A stretch of DNA of 6,055 bases from JBDSEG01 sp039920165 (lineage in GTDB: Bacteria; Pseudomonadota; Gammaproteobacteria; Burkholderiales; Burkholderiaceae_C). The position numbers were made by a program, and so were the translations under genes. Under the pieces are notes generated by a model, which was not told the origin of the DNA, ran no database searches, and worked only from the letters and a program-made list of their open reading frames with translations. Location: the NCBI GenBank assembly GCA_039920165.1, contig JBDSEG010000162.1, positions 1 to 6,055 on the forward strand, read 5' to 3'. Numbering within the stretch: the first letter of the stretch is position 1; each line of letters opens with the position of its first letter. Shown here in pieces: positions 1 to 5,824 of the stretch.

Positions 1-1029
1 ACGATCGACGGCAAGCCGATCTACGGCCACATGGACTACGGCAAGAAGGACCCGTCGCTCGGCTGGCGCTTCACCGACGCGTGGCTGTCGATGGCCGGCA
101 CCGCCGACATCGGCATCCCGAACGGCATGCCGGTCGACGAATGGGGCATCCGCGTCGCGGCCGACAAGTGCACGCCGGTCGGCGCATCGGTCTCGCGCGG
201 TGGCGCCACCAACTCGCCGGCCGCTGTCTACGCGCTGACCAAGTACGTCGACTGGATGAAGAAATACGCGCCCAAGGAAGCGTCGGGCATGACCTTCGGC
301 GAAGCCGGTCCGGTGCCCGCGCAGGGCCAGATCGCGCAACAGATCTTCTGGTATACAGCCTTCACCGCCGATATGGTCAAGCCCGGCCTGCCGGTCGTGA
401 ATGCCGACGGCACGCCGAAGTGGCGCATGGCGCCCGGCCCGAACGGCCCGTACTGGAAACAGGGCATGCAGAACGGCTATCAGGACGTCGGTTCGTGGAC
501 CTTCTTCAAGGACCACCCCGCCGACAAGACCGCGGCGGCCTGGCTGTATGCGCAGTTCGTGACGAGCAAGACCGTCTCGGCCAAGAAGTCGGTCGTCGGC
601 CTGACCTTCATCCGCGAGAGCGATATCCAGCACGAGTACTTCACCAAGAACGCCAACAAGTACGGCGGCCTGATCGAGTTTTATCGCAGCCCGGCACGCG
701 TCGCGTGGACGCCCACCGGCACCAACGTTCCGGACTATCCAAAGCTCGCGCAGCTGTGGTGGAAGAACGTCGCGGTCGCGGTGACCGGCGAGAAGACGCC
801 GCAGCAGGCGATGGACAACCTGGCCGAGGAGATGGACCAGGTCATGGCCCGCCTAGAACGCGCCGGCATGGCCCACTGCGCGCCCAAGCTGAATCCGAAG
901 GGTGATCCGAACAAATATCTGTCGGACAAGGGTGCGCCCTGGAAGAAGCTCGCCAACGAGAAGCCGAAGGGCGAGACCATCGCCTACGACACGCTGCTCA
1001 ATGCGTGGAAGGCGGGCAAGGTGCGCTGA
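1..1029 (+). CDS. ABC transporter substrate-binding protein, GlpV-like (5'-truncated by window edge)
   Basis: The frame is open from base 1 and ends at TGA 1027-1029, giving 342 residues of the C-terminal part. Family members are roughly 570 residues, so the signal peptide and N-terminal lobe lie outside the window. From memory, the sequence resembles large periplasmic binding proteins of the GlpV type, found with glycerol-3-phosphate/polyol ABC transporters of rhizobia and Burkholderiales. Conserved-looking segments include GHMDYGKKDPSLGWRF near the left edge, PVPAQGQIAQQIFWYTAFTA around bases 310-370, YRSPARVAWTPTGTNVPDYP around 680-740, and the ending LANEKPKGETIAYDTLLNAW. The protein would bind solute in the periplasm and deliver it to two permeases and an ATPase, expected to the left. 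The terminator just after the stop suggests it is the last gene of that operon. The family is fairly secure. The substrate (glycerol-3-phosphate or another polyol or sugar) is not proven. Confidence 0.88.
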   Translation, partial: TIDGKPIYGHMDYGKKDPSLGWRFTDAWLSMAGTADIGIPNGMPVDEWGIRVAADKCTPVGASVSRGGATNSPAAVYALTKYVDWMKKYAPKEASGMTFGEAGPVPAQGQIAQQIFWYTAFTADMVKPGLPVVNADGTPKWRMAPGPNGPYWKQGMQNGYQDVGSWTFFKDHPADKTAAAWLYAQFVTSKTVSAKKSVVGLTFIRESDIQHEYFTKNANKYGGLIEFYRSPARVAWTPTGTNVPDYPKLAQLWWKNVAVAVTGEKTPQQAMDNLAEEMDQVMARLERAGMAHCAPKLNPKGDPNKYLSDKGAPWKKLANEKPKGETIAYDTLLNAWKAGKVR

Positions 1030-1046
1030 TCGGCGCCTGCGCTGTG

Positions 1047-1066
1047 AACCGCCGGTGACGGCGGTT
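1047..1066. other. Perfect hairpin downstream of the binding-protein gene
   Basis: AACCGCCG (1047-1054) and CGGCGGTT (1059-1066) are perfect inverted repeats of 8 bp around a GTGA loop, which fits the stable GNRA tetraloop class in RNA. It starts 17 nt after the stop codon at 1029. Only a short TTT follows on the plus strand, so it is a weak terminator alone. It may protect the 3' end or act with the second hairpin. It could also serve leftward transcripts arriving from the minus-strand genes. Confidence 0.6.
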
Positions 1067-1074
1067 TCGAACCG

Positions 1075-1112
1075 GCCCCCGTTCGCTCATGCGGCGGGGG
1101 CTTATTCTTTTT
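1075..1112 (+). terminator. Rho-independent terminator
   Basis: GCCCCCG (1075-1081) pairs with CGGGGGC (1095-1101) across a 13-nt loop. It is followed directly by TTATTCTTTTT (1102-1112), a rare T-rich stretch in this GC-rich window. This is the form of an intrinsic terminator for the rightward binding-protein transcript. It lies between two convergent genes. On the minus strand there is no T tract after the stem, so termination of the leftward operon here would be less efficient. Confidence 0.8.
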
Positions 1113-1141
1113 CGAAGACCGCGCTCGACTGCGCCGCGCGC

Positions 1142-2245
1142 TCAAGCCAAGCGGTGGTGCTGCACCGCTGCCGCGTCCCATTCGAGCCCCGAGCCCGGCC
1201 GATCGCTCGGCAGCGCCATTCCGTTCTCGATGCGCAGCGGCTCGGCGAGCAGCACGTCGGCCCAGTCGACCCATTCGAGCCAGTGCGCGGTTGGCGTGGC
1301 GCACAACAGTTGCGCGCTCACCTCGGGCATCAGGTGCGAGCTCATCGGCAGGCCGTGCGCGGCCGCGAGGCCGGCAGCTTGCATCCAGCCGCTTGCGCCG
1401 CCGATGCGGGCAAGGTCGGGCATCACGAGGTCGCAGGCCTGCGCGTCGACGGCCTGCGCCATCGCGGCCGGGCCGTTGAAGTTCTCGCCGAGCTGCAAGG
1501 GCAGGTGCAGCTCGCGGGCGATGCGTGCGTTGCCGCGCCAGTCGTCGTGGCGGATCGGCTCCTCCAGCCAAGCGAGGCCTTCGCCTTGCAGCGCGTGACC
1601 GCGCCGCAGCGCCTCGGGCAGATTGAGCGCCTGGTTGTAGTCGGCCATGATGTGCACCGCATCGGGCAGGCGCTTGCGCACCGCGCGCAGCACAGCCAGA
1701 TCGTCGGCCACCAGGGCGTGGCCGAGGCGCAGCTTGACCGCGCGAAAGCCGCTTTCGAGCAAGCGCTCGGCCTCGTCGGCCGTGGCCTGCGGGTTCGCCA
1801 GCCCGAGCCCGCACGAGTTGTACGCGGGCAGCGGGCGCGGCGCGCCGCCGAGCAGCGCCGCGAGCGGCAACCCGGCCGCTACCGCCAGCGCATCCCACAA
1901 CGCCATGTCGAGCAGCGACAGTGCCATGCGCACGATGCCGGTCACGCCGATCAGCGCGCAGCTTCGTTCGAGCTTGGCGGCAGTGGCCAGCGGCACCACG
2001 GCCTGACCAACGACCAGCGGCGCCAGATCGTCGAGCAGCCGCGCCATCGCGAACGCGCCACCGTCGCGGTACGCGAAGACATAGCCACGCCCGGTCACGC
2101 CTTCGTCGGTCGTCAGGTCGAGCAGCAGCAGCGGCGCCGCCGAGACCTTGGCGGCGCTGGTGCCGAGCACATAACGCAGCGGCACTTTCACTGGCGTGCA
2201 GCGCAGGCTGCGGACCGTGAGGCCGGGCAGACGCGCAGCGTTCAT
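1142..2245 (-). CDS. Mandelate racemase/muconate lactonizing enzyme family protein (enolase superfamily)
   Basis: This 367-residue protein has the usual length for the mandelate racemase (MR) subgroup of the enolase superfamily: an N-terminal capping domain (about 1-135), then a beta/alpha barrel. Compared from memory with Pseudomonas putida MR, the catalytic residues align with a constant offset of 7. Metal ligands are D202, E228 (WLEEP) and E254 (LGEN). N204 is kept in DYNQ. The acid/base dyad is D277 (MPD) and H304 (SSHL), and E324 lies in HWLE. The first lysine of the KxK motif is K171, but the second (MR Lys166, the other catalytic base) is R173. These enzymes abstract the alpha proton of a hydroxyacid to form a Mg-stabilised enolate. 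With the arginine, a dehydratase or a slow or one-sided racemase is possible. The ATG overlaps the stop of the upstream reductase gene (ATGA), and no good separate ribosome site is visible, so translation is probably coupled. Family is sure; substrate unknown. Confidence 0.93.
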   Translation of the reverse strand: MNAARLPGLTVRSLRCTPVKVPLRYVLGTSAAKVSAAPLLLLDLTTDEGVTGRGYVFAYRDGGAFAMARLLDDLAPLVVGQAVVPLATAAKLERSCALIGVTGIVRMALSLLDMALWDALAVAAGLPLAALLGGAPRPLPAYNSCGLGLANPQATADEAERLLESGFRAVKLRLGHALVADDLAVLRAVRKRLPDAVHIMADYNQALNLPEALRRGHALQGEGLAWLEEPIRHDDWRGNARIARELHLPLQLGENFNGPAAMAQAVDAQACDLVMPDLARIGGASGWMQAAGLAAAHGLPMSSHLMPEVSAQLLCATPTAHWLEWVDWADVLLAEPLRIENGMALPSDRPGSGLEWDAAAVQHHRLA

Positions 2246-3165
2246 GGCGCGGCCCGGCCTTCGGCGTGCAGCGCGAGGATGTCGGCCACCGCGCGGTTCA
2301 GCGGGGTCGCCACGCCGGCGCGCTCGCCGAGCTCGACCACGGCACCAGCGAGCCAGCGCACTTCGAGAGGGTTGCCGCGCTCGAGGTCGTGGTGCATCGA
2401 CGAGGTCATGTCGGGCGCCACCTGGTCGGTCAGCGCGAGCCGCACTTCGGCGTAATCGGCCGGCAACGCGACGCCCAGCGCGCGCCCGACCGCCACCACC
2501 TCGCGCATCAGGTCGAGCAGGAAGGCGCGCGTTTGCGGGTGGCTGCGGATCGGCCCGATGCGCTGGCGCATGGTCGTCGTCGCGCCCGACAGCGCAGCGA
2601 GAAACACGAACTTCTGCCAGATCTCGCGCTCGATATCGTCCGACAGTTCGGCGGCGATGCCGCCGGCCAGGCAGGCCTGGAGAAAGGCCGCGCCGCGCGC
2701 CGAGCGTCGGCCATCGGACTCGCCGAACAGCAGACGCTGCATCGGCCCGGTCTGCGCAATCACACCCGGCCGCGCGATGGTCGTCGCGACATAGCCCACG
2801 CCGCCCATCACCCGCTGGTCACCGAAGGAGGAGCGCATCGCGGTGTCCTTCAGCACGCCGTTCTGGAACGAGATCACGACCGTGCCGGGGCCGACCAGTG
2901 GGCGCATCTGCTCGATCGCCACATCGGTATCCCACAGCTTGACGCAGAACATGACGAGGTCGACGACGCCTATGGAGGCCGGCTCGTCGGTGGCCTTCAC
3001 AACGGGCAGGTGCAGCGGCTGCGGGCCCTCGATGCGCAGGCCGTCCTCGCGCATCGCCGCGAGATGACGACCGCGCGCGACGAACGACACATCGGCGCCG
3101 CCCTGCGCGAGCCGGGCGCCGAAATAGCCGCCGAGCCCGCCCGAACCCATGACAGCGATGCGCAT
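2242..3165 (-). CDS. Ketopantoate reductase (ApbA/PanE) family oxidoreductase
   Basis: This is a 307-residue protein, the normal size for the family. It opens with MRIAVMGSGGLGGYFGARLA, a Rossmann beta strand with GxGxxG (residues 7-12) for NADP(H). The QNG motif (101-103) and a C-terminal helical domain with WQK (K185), TSSM (254-257) and E268 follow. N102, K185, S255/S256 and E268 match E. coli PanE Asn98, Lys176, Ser244 and Glu256. However, PanE Asn180 and Asn184 correspond to L189 and S193 in KFVFLAALSG, so true ketopantoate reductase activity is doubtful. A related 2-keto-acid reductase or 2-hydroxyacid dehydrogenase is more likely. I chose ATG 3165 because AAAGGGG lies 7 nt upstream. 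The in-frame ATG at 3171 leaves almost no spacing, and a longer frame to 3252 would overlap the preceding gene with an implausible Arg-rich leader. The next gene overlaps by 4 nt. Confidence 0.9.
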   Translation of the reverse strand: MRIAVMGSGGLGGYFGARLAQGGADVSFVARGRHLAAMREDGLRIEGPQPLHLPVVKATDEPASIGVVDLVMFCVKLWDTDVAIEQMRPLVGPGTVVISFQNGVLKDTAMRSSFGDQRVMGGVGYVATTIARPGVIAQTGPMQRLLFGESDGRRSARGAAFLQACLAGGIAAELSDDIEREIWQKFVFLAALSGATTTMRQRIGPIRSHPQTRAFLLDLMREVVAVGRALGVALPADYAEVRLALTDQVAPDMTSSMHHDLERGNPLEVRWLAGAVVELGERAGVATPLNRAVADILALHAEGRAAP

Positions 3166-3172
3166 CCTCATG

Positions 3173-3179
3173 CCCCTTT
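3173..3179 (-). promoter_or_regulatory. Ribosome binding site that decides the reductase start
   Basis: On the minus strand, AAAGGGG lies 7 nt before ATG 3165 and only 1 nt before ATG 3171. The spacing favours 3165, which also puts the Rossmann strand at residue 1, as in PanE-family proteins. Confidence 0.6.
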
Positions 3180-3193
3180 CGAAGGTGTTGCGG

Positions 3194-3712
3194 TCACGGC
3201 CGCGTGCGGGTATAGCGACCGTCGAATGCGACCGTCCACGCGCCCTTGGCATCGGTCGATTCCCAGAGCTGGCGAACGCTGCGGTCCGGGTTCGGAGTCC
3301 AGGTGATGCGATGCCGGGTCTCGACGCCGTCGGCGCCGGTCGTCTGGCCCTGCAGAACCATCCGGCCGTCGACCCACTGGCCTTCGAGCATGAGCAGCAG
3401 GCCGCCGTCGTCGACCCAGGTCTGGTGCCAGAGCTTGCGCCCTGCGTCGTAGGTATTCAGGCTTTCGCCGCTGTAGCCGCGCCCGGTCGTATAGCGCTCG
3501 TGGATCACGCAGCCGCCGTATTCGCGCTCGATCCGGTTGGTGCCGGCCAGCTTGCCGTCGGCACCATGCACCTGCCACTCGCCGAGCCAGAAATCGAACT
3601 CGCGGTAAGGGGCTGCGTCGCACGCACCGGCATGCGTGGCTGGAGCGAGGCCGAACACCAAGGCCATCACGCCCAGCAGCCGCAGCAGCGGTCCAAACCG
3701 AGCGGTCGACAT
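3194..3712 (-). CDS. Secreted DUF1579-like hypothetical protein
   Basis: This is a 172-residue protein with a Sec-type signal peptide: an Arg-containing start, a hydrophobic core at about residues 8-24, and an Ala-x-Ala-like cleavage site near THA (26-28). The mature part carries FDFWLGEW (39-46), a GTNRIE segment (57-62), GYSGESLN (79-86), WHQTWVDD (95-102), HRITWTP (134-140) and a final GRYTR. I recognise these as the signature of small exported proteins usually labelled DUF1579 or hypothetical; a beta-barrel, lipocalin-like fold is inferred. Cys31 and Cys68 could form a disulfide. No enzymatic function is known to me. The gene starts 6 nt after a 17-codon frame (3719-3772) and ends 28 nt before the reductase start, so it sits inside the leftward operon. 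The ribosome site is weak (GAACGAAG before the ATG). It may be a passenger with no direct role in the neighbouring metabolism. Confidence 0.85.
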   Translation of the reverse strand: MSTARFGPLLRLLGVMALVFGLAPATHAGACDAAPYREFDFWLGEWQVHGADGKLAGTNRIEREYGGCVIHERYTTGRGYSGESLNTYDAGRKLWHQTWVDDGGLLLMLEGQWVDGRMVLQGQTTGADGVETRHRITWTPNPDRSVRQLWESTDAKGAWTVAFDGRYTRTRP

Positions 3713-3718
3713 CTTCGT

Positions 3719-3772
3719 TCAACCGGAACTGCGGCTGGCGAATCGGGCGACCAGGCCTGCGAGTCGCGTCAT
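3719..3772 (-). other. 17-codon ORF overlapping the nucleotidyltransferase stop (possible remnant or leader)
   Basis: An ATG at 3770-3772 overlaps the TGA of the nucleotidyltransferase gene in the ATGA arrangement typical of coupled genes. It reads 17 codons (MTRLAGLVARFASRSSG) and stops at 3719-3721, 6 nt before the ATG of the secreted protein. Small MNT nucleotidyltransferases are commonly followed by a HEPN-type partner, so this may be the stub of a lost partner. It could also carry ribosomes on to the next gene, whose own ribosome site is weak, or be chance. No homology can be judged at this length. Confidence 0.25.
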
Positions 3773-4059
3773 ACCGGGTCGGCGTGGCGGCGCGCGTGCA
3801 GAACGATATCGCCTGCCGCCCCGTCGTGATCGAGCACAACGTCGATCTTGCGTTCGCCCAGCGCCAGCCACAACTCGGCCCGCGGTTCGACGCGGCGCAA
3901 TGCGGCCGGCGCCGGCGCCAGATCGGTCTCGATCAGCAGGTCGATGTCGCCGCCGCGGCGCGAATCGTCCAGGCGCGAGCCGAACGGCCGCGGTACGCGG
4001 CCGAAGTGGCGCATCCCTGCGGTGCGAATCGCTTGGCGCTCGGTGTCTGTGAGTCGCAT
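3769..4059 (-). CDS. Minimal nucleotidyltransferase (MNT) domain protein
   Basis: This is a 96-residue protein beginning MRLTDTERQAIRTAG, a start typical of small stand-alone nucleotidyltransferases. The Pol-beta-type active site is visible: G27-S28 in FGSR, the aspartate pair D38 and D40 in GGDIDLLIE, and a third acidic residue D73 in RKIDVVLD. Such proteins transfer a nucleotide to a protein or small molecule, and many act as antitoxins that AMPylate a HEPN toxin. No HEPN gene adjoins it here. Strand beta-1 just before FGSR reads RVPRP, with two prolines and apparently about two residues fewer than relatives, so the fold or activity may be weakened. ATG 4059 lacks a ribosome site. In-frame GTG codons upstream, one at 4104 overlapping the amidase stop and one at 4089 preceded by AGGGG, would give 111 or 106 residues. 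I kept the ATG because it fits the family N-terminus. The gene lies 41 nt after the amidase. Confidence 0.85.
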   Translation of the reverse strand: MRLTDTERQAIRTAGMRHFGRVPRPFGSRLDDSRRGGDIDLLIETDLAPAPAALRRVEPRAELWLALGERKIDVVLDHDGAAGDIVLHARRHADPV

Positions 4060-4100
4060 GCTGTCGCAATCGTAGTGCGAGTCGCCCACCACCACCCCTG

Positions 4101-5690
4101 TCACGCCATTCGACTTCGCGCAGGCGTCGTCTTGGCAAACGACGGCGCGCGGCGCGCCCGAGTCGCCTGCTCGAAGGCGTATCCGAGTCCGATCAGCACG
4201 CCTTCGCTGTATGCCGGGCCGACGAACGACAGGCCGACGGGCAGGCCGCTCACGAAACCGGCCGGAACGGTGAGGTGCGGATAGCCGGCGACCGCAGCGG
4301 GCGCCGAGAAGCTCGCGCCGCTCGAATCGCCGTTCACCACATCGGTCAGCCACGCGGGGCCGCCGGTGGGCGCAACGAGCGCATCGAGCCGGTACTCGGC
4401 GAGCACGGCGTCGATGCCTTCGGCGCGCGAATAGCGCGCGCAGGTCGCGAGCGCATCGACATAGACCGGCGACTCGAGCCCGCCGGTCGCCTGTGCTTTT
4501 TCGAACAGCTCCTGCCCGAACCACGGCATGACGCGGTCCCGGTGGTCCCGGTTCCAGGCGATCAGTGCTTCGAGCGATGCGACGGGCGCACCGGGCGCGA
4601 ACTCGGCAAGGTAGCGCGAGAGGCCGACTTTGAATTCGGTCAGCAGCACCTCGAGTTCGGCGTCGCCGAATTTGTCCACGTTTGGCAGCGCGACCGGATC
4701 GACGAGCACCGCGCCCTGCTTCTGCAAGGCGACCAGCGCGGCCTCGATCACCGCATTCACTCCGTCGTGCGCGCCGAACAGCTTGCGCACCACCCCCAGG
4801 CGAGCGCCGCGCAGGCGCTGCGGGTCGAGGAAGCGGATGTAGTCGGTTCCGGCGACGCTGCGCCGCGTCGTCGGGTCGCGCGGATCGGGTCCGACGAGCA
4901 CGCCGAGCAGCGCCGCCGCGTCGGCCACGCTGCGTGCCATCGGCCCGGCCGTATCCTGCGTGTGAGAGATCGGCACGATGCCGCTTCGGCTGACCAGGCC
5001 GACCGTCGGCTTGAGTCCGACGATGCCGTTCACCGATGCCGGCGAGACGATCGAACCGTCGGTCTCGGTGCCGACCGCGAGCGCGCACAGCCCGGCGGCG
5101 ACCGCGACCGCCGAACCCGAACTCGACCCGCTCGGGTTGCGGTCGAGCGCATGCGGGTTGCGCGTGAAGCCGCCGCGCGCGCTCCAGCCGCTCGTCGATC
5201 GGGTCGAGCGGATATTGGCCCACTCCGACAGATTGGTCTTGCCGAGCACGACCATCCCCGCATCGCGCAGCCGCGTCACGAGGTGCGCATCGCGCGGCGG
5301 CTTGGCGCCGATCAGCACCAGCGAGCCGGCCGTGGTCTGCATCGCATCGGCGGTTGCGATGTTGTCCTTCAGCAGGACCGGGATGCCGTGCAGCGGCCCG
5401 CGCACCGTTCCGGCGCGGCGTTCGCGGTCGAGCGTGGCGGCGATCGCGCCGGCTTGCGGATTGACCTCGATCACCGAGTTCAAACGCGGCCCGCCGTGGT
5501 CGATCGCGGCGATGCGCGCGAGGCAGGTCTCGGCCAGTGCCGCGGCGTTCAGCGAGCCGGCATGCATCAGCTCGCGCAAAGTGGCGACGTCGAGATCGTA
5601 GAGCTGGCGCGCCGGCCGGGCGGCGCGCGCGTCGCGCGCCGCAAGCAGGCCGAGCGGGGCGAGGACGGAGACGAGATCGCGGCGTCGCAT
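4101..5690 (-). CDS. Exported amidase, peptide amidase (Pam)-like, amidase signature family
   Basis: This 529-residue protein is a member of the amidase signature family with the Ser-cisSer-Lys triad: K108 (GIPVLLKDNI), cis-Ser S189 (GSSSGS, 188-193) and nucleophile S213 (TDGSIVSPAS). From memory it resembles Stenotrophomonas peptide amidase along its length, including NLSEWAN, SGWSARGG, GLKPTVGLVSR, QDTAGPMARSVADAA and AGYPHLTVPAG. Peptide amidase removes the C-terminal amide of peptides; other secondary or aryl amides are possible. The N-terminus MRRRDLVSVLAPLG fits a twin-arginine (Tat) signal, with likely cleavage after ARA (21-23), so it acts in the periplasm. ATG 5690 is chosen because it starts the signal peptide. 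The frame extends 40 more codons upstream, but those have unlikely composition and enter the divergent promoter region. No clear ribosome site precedes 5690. It is the first of five leftward genes and diverges from the HiPIP gene. Confidence 0.92.
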   Translation of the reverse strand: MRRRDLVSVLAPLGLLAARDARAARPARQLYDLDVATLRELMHAGSLNAAALAETCLARIAAIDHGGPRLNSVIEVNPQAGAIAATLDRERRAGTVRGPLHGIPVLLKDNIATADAMQTTAGSLVLIGAKPPRDAHLVTRLRDAGMVVLGKTNLSEWANIRSTRSTSGWSARGGFTRNPHALDRNPSGSSSGSAVAVAAGLCALAVGTETDGSIVSPASVNGIVGLKPTVGLVSRSGIVPISHTQDTAGPMARSVADAAALLGVLVGPDPRDPTTRRSVAGTDYIRFLDPQRLRGARLGVVRKLFGAHDGVNAVIEAALVALQKQGAVLVDPVALPNVDKFGDAELEVLLTEFKVGLSRYLAEFAPGAPVASLEALIAWNRDHRDRVMPWFGQELFEKAQATGGLESPVYVDALATCARYSRAEGIDAVLAEYRLDALVAPTGGPAWLTDVVNGDSSGASFSAPAAVAGYPHLTVPAGFVSGLPVGLSFVGPAYSEGVLIGLGYAFEQATRARRAPSFAKTTPARSRMA

Positions 5691-5824
5691 GGCGTGCAAT
5701 GTAGCGGCCGGGCCGCATCGATGCGAGCGCCTTGTCCCAGCGCAAGGCTCGGCGCGCCCGCCTGTGGCACGATCATCCGGTTTCGCCGCACCTTTTTTCG
5801 CCTTTGTCATTTCAGGAGATTCGA
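5691..5824. promoter_or_regulatory. Divergent intergenic region with overlapping palindromes
   Basis: These 134 bp separate the leftward amidase operon from the rightward HiPIP gene and should contain both promoters. I cannot point to convincing -35/-10 boxes. Symmetric sequences are clustered here: GCGGCC-G-GGCCGC (5704-5716), overlapping the perfect 12-bp palindrome CGCATCGATGCG (5714-5725), then a 6-bp inverted repeat GCCTTG/CAAGGC (5729-5734 and 5743-5748). They could be an operator or a leader hairpin of the amidase transcript. GC-rich DNA gives such symmetry by chance fairly often. A pyrimidine-rich stretch (about 5791-5812) lies before the HiPIP ribosome site. Confidence 0.45.
5814..5818 (+). 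promoter_or_regulatory. Ribosome binding site of the HiPIP gene
   Basis: AGGAG lies 6 nt before ATG 5825. This is the strongest Shine-Dalgarno match in the window, in keeping with an abundant electron carrier. Confidence 0.8.

Noticed and set aside
902..2455. Long plus-strand open frame of 517 codons opposite the MR-like gene
   Set aside because: It lies antisense to a gene with clear catalytic motifs, overlaps the end of the binding-protein gene, is rich in Arg, Ala, Gln and His with no recognisable domain, and is a typical shadow in GC-rich DNA.
3166..3252. N-terminal extension of the reductase to ATG 3252
   Set aside because: It would overlap the secreted-protein gene by 59 nt, has an Arg-rich non-family leader, and the good ribosome site points to ATG 3165.
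2266..3306. Plus-strand open frame opposite the ketopantoate-reductase-like gene
   Set aside because: It is a His/Arg-rich antisense shadow, while the minus strand has a clear Rossmann fold and family motifs.
3769..5745. 658-codon minus-strand frame joining amidase territory to the nucleotidyltransferase
   Set aside because: Only the last 96 to 111 codons are a real gene. The remainder is an out-of-frame, Arg-rich shadow of the amidase, so this is not a fusion protein.
5691..5810. N-terminal extension of the amidase to ATG 5810
   Set aside because: The added 40 residues are unlike an export signal, would bury the Tat signal that starts at 5690, and would consume nearly the whole divergent promoter region.
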